A stretch of DNA of 18,083 nt from a bacterium. Lineage in GTDB: Bacteria; Bacillota_I; Bacilli_A; RF39; UBA660. The first letter of the stretch is position 1; each line of letters opens with the position of its first letter. Position numbers and translations under genes: made by a program. Of this stretch, positions 8,636-16,483 are shown in pieces. The stretch lies in contig JAHZBE010000014.1 of assembly GCA_019423565.1 (NCBI GenBank), forward strand, positions 1-18,083, in the 5' to 3' direction. The notes beneath the pieces are model-generated. The model ran no database searches. It was not told the DNA's origin and was given only the letters and a program-made list of their open reading frames with translations.

Positions 8636-8653
8636 ATTTATGTTTTAATAAAG

Positions 8654-8682
8654 TTGACAAAACGAAGAAATAGTGCTAAAAT
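8654..8682 (+). promoter_or_regulatory. Promoter of the Fic-family gene
   Basis: A consensus TTGACA (8654-8659), a 17-base spacer and TAAAAT (8677-8682) with TGC just upstream. The RBS AAAGGGGAG (8696-8702) follows. The back-to-back arrangement with the J-operon promoter leaves room for a shared regulator or for mutual interference. Confidence 0.85.
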
Positions 8683-8709
8683 AATAACCAATTTAAAGGG
8701 GAGATTTAT

Positions 8710-9630
8710 ATGTCATATACCAAGGAAGACTTAGAATATTTCCAAGTAAAAGATTTAAAAGAAGCACGTGAAAAAATCGTCGATGTTAGATTATTCGACT
8801 ATATTGATGATTTAAAACTAAGAAGTGATGTTGAAAGGCAAATGAATTTCACTAAAGAATTATATATAGAATACATCGAAAACATATTAAAGTATAGTAA
8901 AGAAACACAAGAATCAATACTTAAAGCTTTGATGAATTCAGAAATAATTGATAATCATGTATTAGAAAGAGAAAATGTAAACTTTTTAAGAATCTATAAT
9001 GAAACACACCACTCTACTGTAATCAGATATTTAGTGCGTAAACTTTTAAAAGAAAATACACCATTAAATGATGCAATAATAAAAAAAGCTCACGAAATAT
9101 TAATGCGTGGAACAAGTAATGGAAATACGATAAATGAAGGTTTTAGAACAAACAATCATCATTATGTTGGCTATATTGAAGATAATAAACCAGTAATATA
9201 TTATTTTCCAATATCTTATGATGATATCAAAGAATCAACACTTCTAGTATGTAAATATTTTAATACTCCAATAAAAGATGAAGAAGAATTGTTTATAAAA
9301 CCATTTATTATGCATGGTTTAATTGCTATATTACAAGTATTCGAAGATGGTAACACTAGACTTGCTAGATGTTTTCAACACATAACACTTCAAGACTTAA
9401 CAAATAAAACAATAGGTAACAATTTATTTGAATTACCTCTACCAGCAATATATTTTTCCAAAAATTATGTTCCATATCGAAAAGAATATCGTGAACTACT
9501 AGCTAGTATTGCCTTAAATCCTAATAATGAAGCATGGAATGAATGGATAAGTTTTAATCTTCATCGTATGCAAGATAGAATATTTGCAAATGAAGAATCA
9601 CTAGCTTTATTAAAACGAAAAAAGAAGTAA
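8710..9630 (+). CDS. Fic-fold protein with substituted catalytic His
   Basis: 306 residues. Fic proteins usually transfer AMP from ATP to a protein hydroxyl through the motif HPFxxGNGRxxR. Here the core spans about 105-235: a helix with FRTNN at 145-149, the conserved YFP and loop region, and the motif at 209-220 reading QVFEDGNTRLAR. F211, D213, G214, N215, R217 and R220 are kept, but the catalytic His is Gln (Q209) and the second Gly is Thr (T216). H202, seven residues earlier, matches the upstream His common in Fic helices, so the alignment is unambiguous. YNETHH (about residues 95-100) could sit where the inhibitory helix lies in self-inhibited Fic proteins, but this is weak. It is therefore either inactive as an AMP transferase or does other chemistry. 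It has its own promoter and terminator and is divergent from the J-domain operon. Confidence 0.88.
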   Translation: MSYTKEDLEYFQVKDLKEAREKIVDVRLFDYIDDLKLRSDVERQMNFTKELYIEYIENILKYSKETQESILKALMNSEIIDNHVLERENVNFLRIYNETHHSTVIRYLVRKLLKENTPLNDAIIKKAHEILMRGTSNGNTINEGFRTNNHHYVGYIEDNKPVIYYFPISYDDIKESTLLVCKYFNTPIKDEEELFIKPFIMHGLIAILQVFEDGNTRLARCFQHITLQDLTNKTIGNNLFELPLPAIYFSKNYVPYRKEYRELLASIALNPNNEAWNEWISFNLHRMQDRIFANEESLALLKRKKK

Positions 9631-9646
9631 TCAATACTTCTTTTTT
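9618..9646. terminator. Bidirectional terminator between Fic and the HPt-receiver gene
   Basis: A perfect 12-bp hairpin (AAAAAAGAAGTA at 9618-9629 pairing with TACTTCTTTTTT at 9635-9646, loop of five). It gives a T-run on both strands and overlaps the stop codons of both convergent genes, so it should end transcription from either side. Confidence 0.85.
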
Positions 9647-10421
9647 AAATATTACTATTTATAGTTTTTTCAAGTATTCTTTTTACATCTCTTTCATTAA
9701 ATGGTTTAAGTAATATATCAACAATCGGATATTTAAAAGCTTTATCAATTGATTCTTTATCATCTACCCCAGTTATAATTGAAATAGGTATACTTCTAAA
9801 TAAATCTTTATTTTTATAAAAATCTAATACCTCAAAGCCATTAACATTAGGCATATTTAAATCAAGTAATACTGCTTTAATATCATTCCTTTTTCTTTCA
9901 TCACCTAATATATCAATAGCTTCTTTGCCATCATTAGCACTTATTACTTCAAATGAATCATCTAATATTTTTAATATAAAATTTCTAATAATATTTGAGT
10001 CATCTACTACTAATATTTTTTTACCATTTGTGTGTTTAACTTCTGGTGTATCTACAACACCTCCAACACCCATATATTTTTTAACAACATTAACAACTCT
10101 ATTTGCTTCACTCATTAATTCATCAAAATGTTCAGTTACATAATACATATCATTTTCTTTACTTTTTAATTCATGCTGATATGCTATTTCACCAAGTTCT
10201 TCAAAACCAAAGTATCTTGCATCACTTTTTAATGAATGAACTAAAATAGCATAATTAGCCATATCTCCAATTTCTTTTAAAGCTCTAATTTTTTCAAGCT
10301 TACTAGGTACTTCTTGTAAAAATGTTTCTAGCGTTGCATCATATGTTTCCATATCTCCAAATAATTCTAAAGCTTTTTTAACATTAGCACCATTATTAAT
10401 TAAAATATTTACATCTTTCAT
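9645..10421 (-). CDS. HPt and receiver domain protein of a phosphorelay
   Basis: 258 residues. An N-terminal histidine phosphotransfer (HPt) domain at about 15-115 has the phospho-acceptor H62 in LVHSLKSDARYFGF. A receiver domain at about 134-255 has the acidic pair D140/D141, phospho-acceptor D187 in LLDLNMP, T217 and K239 in LLKPF. There is no DNA-binding or enzymatic output domain, so the output must go through another protein. It probably takes phosphate from the hybrid kinase encoded just upstream; that gene ends two bases before this one starts, making a two-gene operon. GGAGGG precedes the ATG. The order HPt then receiver in one small protein means it could relay or act as a phosphate sink. 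Confidence 0.92.
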   Translation of the reverse strand: MKDVNILINNGANVKKALELFGDMETYDATLETFLQEVPSKLEKIRALKEIGDMANYAILVHSLKSDARYFGFEELGEIAYQHELKSKENDMYYVTEHFDELMSEANRVVNVVKKYMGVGGVVDTPEVKHTNGKKILVVDDSNIIRNFILKILDDSFEVISANDGKEAIDILGDERKRNDIKAVLLDLNMPNVNGFEVLDFYKNKDLFRSIPISIITGVDDKESIDKAFKYPIVDILLKPFNERDVKRILEKTINSNI

Positions 10422-10423
10422 TT

Positions 10424-12253
10424 TTATCCCTCCGTGTTTAAATATTCATTAATTACTCTATTTAATTGATCTTTATTAATTGGTTTAGCTAAATAATCAT
10501 CAAAACCATCATTAATATATTTTTCTTTCATACCCGTTAATGCATTAGCAGTTAAGGCAATCACTGGTATATTAAAATCTTTAATCTCTGATTTAATTTT
10601 CTTTAATGTTTCAACCCCACTCATTCTTGGCATCATATCATCCATTAATATTAAATCATATTTTTTACCATTTTTCAAGTTATCTATACAAATAAATCCA
10701 CTTTCAACACATTCTGTTTTAACTCCATATGTTTCAAGTAATCTTTCTGCAACTTTTAAGTTAATCTTATTATCATCAACAACTAAAACTAATTTATCTT
10801 TTACTTCTATCTTTTCATATGTCTCTTGTTCTTCAAGCTTTATCGTTGGATGTTCCACAATCCTTTGGTCAATAGATACTGTAAACTTAGAACCTTTTCC
10901 AAATACACTTTGTACCACAATATTACCATTCATCAAATCAACTAATCTCTTTGTAATAGCAAGACCTAAACCAGTACCTTCTATTGTTACATTATCTTCT
11001 AAATCTAATCTTTCAAATTTATTAAATAACTTACCAATATTTTCTTGTTTTATGCCAATACCCGTATCTTCAACTGCAATAATTAATCTACATATTCCAT
11101 TTTTAACAATACTATTTATTGTAAATGTTATACTTCCTTCTTTTGTATATTTAACAGCATTAGTTAAAATATTTACACATATTTGTTTTAATCTTGATGC
11201 ATCCCCATATAATACCGGTGGAATAGATTTATCAAACTTAGTAATAAGTTCAATTGGTTTATCTCCGAGTCTTCCTTTTGTTAAAGAAACTAACTCTTTA
11301 ATTACCTTATTAACTTCATATTCAGTATTAACAATTTCAAGTTTACCTGCTTCAATCTTCGATATATCCAAAATACCATTAACTATTTCAAGCAAGTTAT
11401 CCGAAGCCATAACTATATCATTAACTTCATCTTTAGCACTATCAGGTAAATTTTTATCATCTAAAAGTAAATTACTAAACCCTACTATAGCATTTAAAGG
11501 TGTTCTAATCTCATGTGATATACTAGATAAAAAATCAGTCTTTGCTTGATTAGCTTTCTCTGCAGCATCTTTCGCAGCATTCAATTGTTGAATCATTTTT
11601 ACATCTGGATTTTCTATGGTAAAATACATTATAACTACAACTAAAGACAATAAATAATTAATTAAAAAAGCCGAAGGGAATAAACTTTGTATAATGAAAT
11701 TTAAGAGCATTAAAATACAGAAAATATATAAAGGTCTTAATTTTTTCCCCTCAATATTCTTGTGATATCTTATAGCAATATAAACAGAATATAAAATAAG
11801 TAAAAAAGAAACAATATAAGTAATAAAAACAGGGATTCCATTTGGAATTATAACATCTCCCTCCAATTTAAAATTAACAGGTAAAATTAATATAAAAGGA
11901 ACAATAAAAGCTAAACACAATACAAAATAATAAAACGTGCTCATCATTTTACTTTTATAATTACCACGATTTGGCAAACTAATACATTTAATATAATAAG
12001 CAAAAAGTAGTAACCATAAAACAAAATAAACAAATACTAACTTTGAACCCATTGAATACCAAAAGCTATTTATATCTACACCAGCTTTAAATAAAATACA
12101 AGTAGTAATATCCATAGATAACCCAAATATAGTTAAAAATAATAAATATTTGTATATCTTAGTTTCAATATTATTTACCCTTTCTTTAGACAAAAAATTA
12201 TAAGTAAATAATAAAATAATAATTAATGCACTAATTGAGAAATAAAATCCCAT
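10424..12253 (-). CDS. Membrane hybrid histidine kinase with receiver domain
   Basis: 609 residues. About seven hydrophobic segments within residues 1-212 form a 7TM-type sensor region with little extracellular sequence. There follow a short coiled segment (AAKDAAEKANQAKTDF), a HisKA domain with H247 in SHEIRTPLNAIVGFSNLL, and an ATPase domain with the N box (NILTNAVKYT), DTGIGI and GTGLGLAI. A C-terminal receiver domain has phospho-acceptor D538 in LILMDDMMP and K590 in AKP. All catalytic residues are intact. An upstream TTG at 12307 would add 18 residues, but it falls in the -35 box of the promoter, so the ATG at 12253 with GGAAGTGG upstream is the start. The phosphate would pass from H247 to D538 and then to H62 of the downstream HPt protein. 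The signal is unknown. Confidence 0.94.
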   Translation of the reverse strand: MGFYFSISALIIILLFTYNFLSKERVNNIETKIYKYLLFLTIFGLSMDITTCILFKAGVDINSFWYSMGSKLVFVYFVLWLLLFAYYIKCISLPNRGNYKSKMMSTFYYFVLCLAFIVPFILILPVNFKLEGDVIIPNGIPVFITYIVSFLLILYSVYIAIRYHKNIEGKKLRPLYIFCILMLLNFIIQSLFPSAFLINYLLSLVVVIMYFTIENPDVKMIQQLNAAKDAAEKANQAKTDFLSSISHEIRTPLNAIVGFSNLLLDDKNLPDSAKDEVNDIVMASDNLLEIVNGILDISKIEAGKLEIVNTEYEVNKVIKELVSLTKGRLGDKPIELITKFDKSIPPVLYGDASRLKQICVNILTNAVKYTKEGSITFTINSIVKNGICRLIIAVEDTGIGIKQENIGKLFNKFERLDLEDNVTIEGTGLGLAITKRLVDLMNGNIVVQSVFGKGSKFTVSIDQRIVEHPTIKLEEQETYEKIEVKDKLVLVVDDNKINLKVAERLLETYGVKTECVESGFICIDNLKNGKKYDLILMDDMMPRMSGVETLKKIKSEIKDFNIPVIALTANALTGMKEKYINDGFDDYLAKPINKDQLNRVINEYLNTEG

Positions 12254-12278
12254 GTCTACCACTTCCAATTCTAACTTA

Positions 12279-12307
12279 ATAATATCACAAATACACTCTT
12301 TTTTCAA
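12279..12307 (-). promoter_or_regulatory. Promoter of the hybrid kinase operon
   Basis: The minus strand reads TTGAAA (12307-12302), a 17-base spacer and TATTAT (12284-12279) preceded by TGA. The predicted transcription start near 12272 leaves a leader of about 20 bases and argues against a translation start upstream. Confidence 0.78.
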
Positions 12308-12310
12308 GCA

Positions 12311-12336
12311 AAAGAAAAGCTACTATTAAGCAGCTT
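12311..12336 (-). terminator. Terminator after the ANL-like gene
   Basis: On the minus strand AAGCTGCT (12336-12329) pairs with AGTAGCTT (12324-12317) with one G-U pair and a loop of four, followed by TTTTCTTTT. It separates the ANL-like gene from the kinase operon. Confidence 0.72.
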
Positions 12337-13465
12337 ATCTAACTCTAGTTCTAACTAAATTATTATTTTCAATTCTTTCTTTATCTTTTTCTTCCATAGC
12401 CTTAGGATCTAACTTACCATTATCAGTTCTTGGTAAAGCATTTTCATAATATTCAATATAACCTGGAAGTGCACTAGTACCTAAAGTATTTTGAATTAAT
12501 GTAAATATTTTATTTTCTAATACTTTTCTATCACAATTAAAATCATTTAAACTAACATGATAACTAGGTAAGAATTGTTCTTTATCATCAGCAATTGATG
12601 TAACTAAAACTTCTCTGATTTCAGGTATTTGAAGAAGTAATTGTTCAATTTGTTCTGGATAAATATTATCTACACCAGAAACAAAATTTCTCTTAAGACG
12701 ACCAATAAATTCATATTCACCATTTTCATGTTTAACAGCAACATCTTTTGTATTATACCATTTAACACCATTTTCATCATATACTAATACAGCATTTGTT
12801 TCTTCTTCATTTTCATGATATCTAAGCATCATTCCAGGACCATTAACAAGTAATACGCCAGGTGTTCCTATAGGCAATTCTTTAAAAGTCTTAGAATCTA
12901 CAATTTTAGAATTAACAAATGGAATTGGATAACCTACGGTACCAGGAGTATTTTTGCCTCCCATAGCACCATTAGTATGAGTTATAACAAGTTCACTATA
13001 AAAATCTTTAGGCATAGCTTTTAAAGTTAATGCATATTCCAAATTTTTACATAAACAATAATGAAGAACTAATCTACCAAAACACATATGACCAAAAGGA
13101 ATATTTCCTAAATGAACCATACCAGGTTCTAATATCAAAACATAATCTAATGCTTTAACTACACTATTTAATGCTCCCCCATCAAGTTCAACACCATTAT
13201 GAATACCACTAGAACCACCAGTAAACATAATATCAGTAGTACTTCCTTTAACATGTTCAGGATATTCTACTCCGTCAAAATCTTTCCCATCTTTAACAAT
13301 ATTCATTAAATTATTTTCTTTTTTTAGTAATTTATTACCAGCAAAAAATTGCTTAGTATTATATAAAAATTTTAACCCATTATTACTAATAGATTCTAAT
13401 GGAGAATAAATAATCGGTGTAACATTTAATGCTTCTGCTAGCTTTTTTAAATTGCCATACATCAT
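12335..13465 (-). pseudogene. Degenerate acyl-CoA synthetase-like (ANL superfamily) gene
   Basis: 376 residues against roughly 500-550 for intact family members, which adenylate and then thioesterify a carboxylic acid. Visible motifs in order: P-loop A3 as IMFTGGSSGIHNGV (79-92), where the usual PKG Lys is Asn; A4-like IPFGHMCFG (122-130); A7 as YNTKD (237-241) instead of TGD; A8 GRLKRNFVSGVDNIYP (255-270); and A10 PRTDNGK with K351. Three lesions are inferred: the N-terminal third is missing; about 100 residues between A4 and the GTVGYP segment, including the A5 YGxTE motif, are absent in frame; and key residues are changed. Family-like coding (ISVD before MMYGNLKK) continues five or six codons upstream of the first ATG, to a TAA, and no RBS precedes that ATG. 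There are no internal stops, so it is either recently decayed or a non-catalytic derivative. Confidence 0.65.
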
Positions 13466-13585
13466 ATCTACAGAAATTATAAATTAAGGTTTAGTCATTT
13501 AAAACAATTTGTTCCATCCATTGTTACACACCATATAATAAAAATTTTTTCGAACAAACATTTAAAATATTTTAAGACAAATTTT

Positions 13586-13610
13586 ATTAATTATATATAT
13601 ATTAATTAAT
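13586..13610. repeat. AT-only palindrome in the gap beside the ANL-like gene
   Basis: ATTAATTA (13586-13593) and TAATTAAT (13603-13610) flank an alternating TA core. It lies in the 170-base gap (13466-13635) between the S51-like gene and the ANL-like gene. Nothing else definite is visible in that gap, and no N-terminal ANL remnant could be read there. It may aid transcription termination after the cassette, or simply reflect base composition. Confidence 0.45.
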
Positions 13611-13635
13611 TTATTTAATTTCACAAAACATTTTA

Positions 13636-14304
13636 TTATTTATTATCTATCTTTAAAACATTTCCAAACATTTCTATATTATTATTTTTTCTATTAACAA
13701 TGATAGCACCATCATTATATATTGCATAAACATCTTTCATATATTCTTTAGATATATTTCTTAGTTTATTAAAATACAGTTTATTATTAGATGAATGAAC
13801 ATCAATAAGAAACGAATTATTTAAAATGCCAAAACCATCGTAAAATGCAAAATAATTATAATAATTATTTTTAGCTGTTATAAAATATCTTTTAAAATGA
13901 AGACATGCTCCTGCAGACACACCAATTATAATCTTTTTATAGTGTTTAATAACATAAAGAAGTTCAGTTTCATGTACAATTTTAGAAAAAAACATTTCAG
14001 GATTACCTCCAGGTAAAATTAAAACATCAGATTCATTTATATATTTTTTCATCATTTTAATATTTTTATTATAACAATTTAAATGCTTAATATTTTTTTT
14101 ATCAATTCCAAAATCAATTAATATTTTTTCATACTTTGGCTTAATCTTTTTATCATAATACTCATTTAATCCAATTTTATCTGTTTCATTTGGAAAACTC
14201 CAAGGAATAATAATAACTTTTGAATTTTTTTTAATAATTTTTTTTAACCTTTTTTCAACTATTGGAAACCCAATTTCCATTTTTGAAAGTAATATGCTAT
14301 ACAT
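13636..14304 (-). CDS. S51-type peptidase / class I glutamine amidotransferase-like protein
   Basis: 222 residues, matching the usual 220-240 of the S51 family (dipeptidase E and cyanophycinase relatives). The fold markers are LPGGNPEMFF (97-106) and GVSAGAC with the nucleophile elbow Ser at S130 (GxSAGA), followed by DVHSSN with H170; the YNDG region around D198 may give the acidic partner. The Ser nucleophile separates it from true glutamine amidotransferases, which use Cys. There is no signal peptide, so it should be cytoplasmic and act on a small peptide or isopeptide-like bond. The start has AGAAGGAG six bases upstream and overlaps the preceding gene by eight bases. It is the last gene of the rel-led operon. 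Its substrate is unknown; its neighbours suggest an aminoacyl or peptidyl conjugate. Confidence 0.8.
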   Translation of the reverse strand: MYSILLSKMEIGFPIVEKRLKKIIKKNSKVIIIPWSFPNETDKIGLNEYYDKKIKPKYEKILIDFGIDKKNIKHLNCYNKNIKMMKKYINESDVLILPGGNPEMFFSKIVHETELLYVIKHYKKIIIGVSAGACLHFKRYFITAKNNYYNYFAFYDGFGILNNSFLIDVHSSNNKLYFNKLRNISKEYMKDVYAIYNDGAIIVNRKNNNIEMFGNVLKIDNK

Positions 14305-15358
14305 TTTTTCTCCTTCTTTTTAATTCAGCATTAGCATACTGAAAATTAAAATCTTTAATTAATATATCTTTTATATTTTCTATAGAATTATTATCATTCT
14401 CTTCAATTGTCAAATGATATAATTGTTGTTTTTTTTCAACATTCATACTGTTCAAATATTTTAATAGTCCAATATCAATCGAATTTTCTTTTTTACTCCA
14501 TTTAAAATTAAATAACGTAAAAAGTTTTAATGATAACATTCTATTTTCTAATTCTTTTTCTATACCAAAATTTTCAACATTTATATAAGGGGTTGCAAGA
14601 CCAATTGTCTTTGACTCTTTATTAAAACAATTTTCCAACATCAAAACCATATAGAGTTGAAATAATTGATGATTAGAACATAATACTATTTTATCACTTT
14701 TAGAAAATAATGACAAATATATTTCCCACAAAAAATCAATATCTATATTATATTTTTTATTATTATATATCACATTTATACCAGTATTTCTTTCTCGACT
14801 AATAACTACTTGATTTATGCCAATATTATTATGAAATGTTTTCACATCTTTATTAATAAAATCAGGGAAAAACAACATATTTTCCTTATAAACAGCTCTT
14901 GCATCAAAAACAAGCACTTCTTTTTCATATATATAACACCTTTTTTTACAACTCTTACAATAATACTCTCCATCAATTATTTGAAAACATGAATCAATCA
15001 TATTAATCGACGAAATATTATCTTTAGCTATCTCAACTTTTTTACAATTACACAATAACATATCTTTTTTAATTTTGTAAATATAACCATTCTGTATTAA
15101 AAAATAAATAGAATCAAGCAAATCATTTATATGTTCTTTGTCTATCCAAAATTGATCAGGAGTAATTCCATACATATTTAATAATTCTTTATAACCATCA
15201 ATATTTCTTTCTTTATAAGAATCTAGTAAATTTACTGCAAGATAAAACTTGCCATCAATTTTTTTTGCCAAAGCTTCTGCTAATATAGGAGTACTTAATT
15301 TTCCTATAGAAAAATTTTTATAAGGTGCAATTGGTAAAGTTATAACCATCTTATTCAT
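14297..15358 (-). CDS. Class I aminoacyl-tRNA-synthetase-like protein with Cys-rich insert
   Basis: 353 residues, much shorter than a complete synthetase. The N-terminus (LPIAPYKNFSIGKLSTPILAE) resembles a class I Rossmann start, with FSIGKL in place of the HIGH signature. NLLDSYKERNIDGYKELL and the WIDKEHINDLLDSIYFLIQNGYIY stretch recall the GluRS/MetRS layout. A probable zinc site follows, with C103xC105 and C134xxC137 and additional C124 and C141. The segment 180-240 (ISRERNTGI, then SNHQLFQLY) could match the second half of the catalytic fold. No convincing KMSKS motif and no anticodon-binding domain is visible. It may activate an amino acid or transfer it to something other than tRNA; this is inference. 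GGAGGTG precedes the ATG, which overlaps the previous gene's TGA as ATGA, indicating coupled translation. Confidence 0.65.
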   Translation of the reverse strand: MNKMVITLPIAPYKNFSIGKLSTPILAEALAKKIDGKFYLAVNLLDSYKERNIDGYKELLNMYGITPDQFWIDKEHINDLLDSIYFLIQNGYIYKIKKDMLLCNCKKVEIAKDNISSINMIDSCFQIIDGEYYCKSCKKRCYIYEKEVLVFDARAVYKENMLFFPDFINKDVKTFHNNIGINQVVISRERNTGINVIYNNKKYNIDIDFLWEIYLSLFSKSDKIVLCSNHQLFQLYMVLMLENCFNKESKTIGLATPYINVENFGIEKELENRMLSLKLFTLFNFKWSKKENSIDIGLLKYLNSMNVEKKQQLYHLTIEENDNNSIENIKDILIKDFNFQYANAELKRRRKNV

Positions 15359-16479
15359 AAAACACCTCCTATTAAACTGTTTAATCTTAATAATTTAATA
15401 ATTTGTAAATCATAACATTCCTTATTTATATAACCGCTTTTATGAATACTATATTCATTTTTAAAAGACTCTACTAAATTAAATAATGAATACATATAAT
15501 CCTTTATATAAGGGAAAACAATATCATTATTTAAATAGTTATCAATATTAGAAAAATCTATCATATCCCATTTTTTATTATATAATAAATATAAATCTCG
15601 TCTATATGATATATAATTATATAATAACTTAAATTCTTCCATTTGAAACATTTTTTTAAAATCACATATATTCTCTTTATCAATTGTATTAATCATACTA
15701 TTTATAAATTCAATTTGTGTTACTATATCTTCTTTTCTTTTATTAATTTTGTCTATGCTCTTATTTTTATCTTCAATAATTAATAATTTCTTATAATATT
15801 TTGTAAATAACCAATCATTAGAGAAAACATAAAAAGTATGCACCCATTCCCTATTATAAGTTAACAATTCATTTCTTAAATATTTATACATTGTTTTAAT
15901 ATCTTTCTTATTAAGATATTGAGAATATATTCTTCTTTTTTGTTTACCATTTATTTTATAAGAAATTTCATTATCATCATTTTTTAAAATAATCATCAAA
16001 TCATTATTATCAACAATAGACATAATTCGAACTATTTTTTTATTTTCATATCTAGACAATATCATATTATGGACTTTTTCTCTATTAATATTAAATATTG
16101 AAAATAAAATATAATATATCATTTCTTCATATTTAAACAAAATATTTTTATAAATATTTTTATAGCAAAAATGCAAATCTAAATCACTATTAAACTTATT
16201 AGTGCATCTTGCAAAACTACCAGTAACAAAAACACAAACATTATATTTTTTTATTACACTAAAATGATCAATAACTTCTTTAATTGTTGTTTTTACTAAT
16301 TGATTATGTAATAAAATTTTATCAAAATTTTTTTTGTTTTTTTGAATATAATCTAATTGTAGATTATATTCATGTTTCAATTTATTAATTAATAAATTAA
16401 TTTGAACATATTCATCATTAGTTATTTTTATAATTAAATTGTTGTTTTTAACACTTTCATATATTTTATTTTTAATCAT
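15355..16479 (-). CDS. Pol-beta-superfamily nucleotidyltransferase
   Basis: 374 residues. The nucleotidyltransferase signature is at 86-102: GSFAR with G87/S88, then SDLDL with the metal-binding acids D99 and D101. A helical N-terminal part precedes it, and about 200 helical residues rich in Lys, Asn, Tyr and Ile follow. The organisation is loosely like GlnD/DUF294-type or aminoglycoside-type nucleotidyltransferases; the substrate cannot be read from the sequence. A TTG at 16506 would add nine residues. The ATG at 16479 is preferred: it lies four bases after the rel stop, although its GGAAGG is about 14 bases upstream, which is long, and implies weak or coupled translation. It is the first gene of the three-gene cassette that follows rel. 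Confidence 0.75.
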   Translation of the reverse strand: MIKNKIYESVKNNNLIIKITNDEYVQINLLINKLKHEYNLQLDYIQKNKKNFDKILLHNQLVKTTIKEVIDHFSVIKKYNVCVFVTGSFARCTNKFNSDLDLHFCYKNIYKNILFKYEEMIYYILFSIFNINREKVHNMILSRYENKKIVRIMSIVDNNDLMIILKNDDNEISYKINGKQKRRIYSQYLNKKDIKTMYKYLRNELLTYNREWVHTFYVFSNDWLFTKYYKKLLIIEDKNKSIDKINKRKEDIVTQIEFINSMINTIDKENICDFKKMFQMEEFKLLYNYISYRRDLYLLYNKKWDMIDFSNIDNYLNNDIVFPYIKDYMYSLFNLVESFKNEYSIHKSGYINKECYDLQIIKLLRLNSLIGGVL

Positions 16480-16483
16480 TATA

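Noticed and set aside
11052..11549. 165-codon plus-strand open frame opposite the kinase
   Set aside because: No RBS or promoter; it mirrors the strongly supported kinase gene on the other strand.
12254..12307. TTG start 18 codons upstream for the hybrid kinase
   Set aside because: The TTG is part of the -35 box of a good promoter, so the extension would not be transcribed.
13466..13635. Search for a remnant of the missing ANL N-terminus or a promoter in this gap
   Set aside because: Frames contain early stops and no family-like peptide; a possible TTTGTT / TATGGT pair with 17-base spacing is too weak to call.
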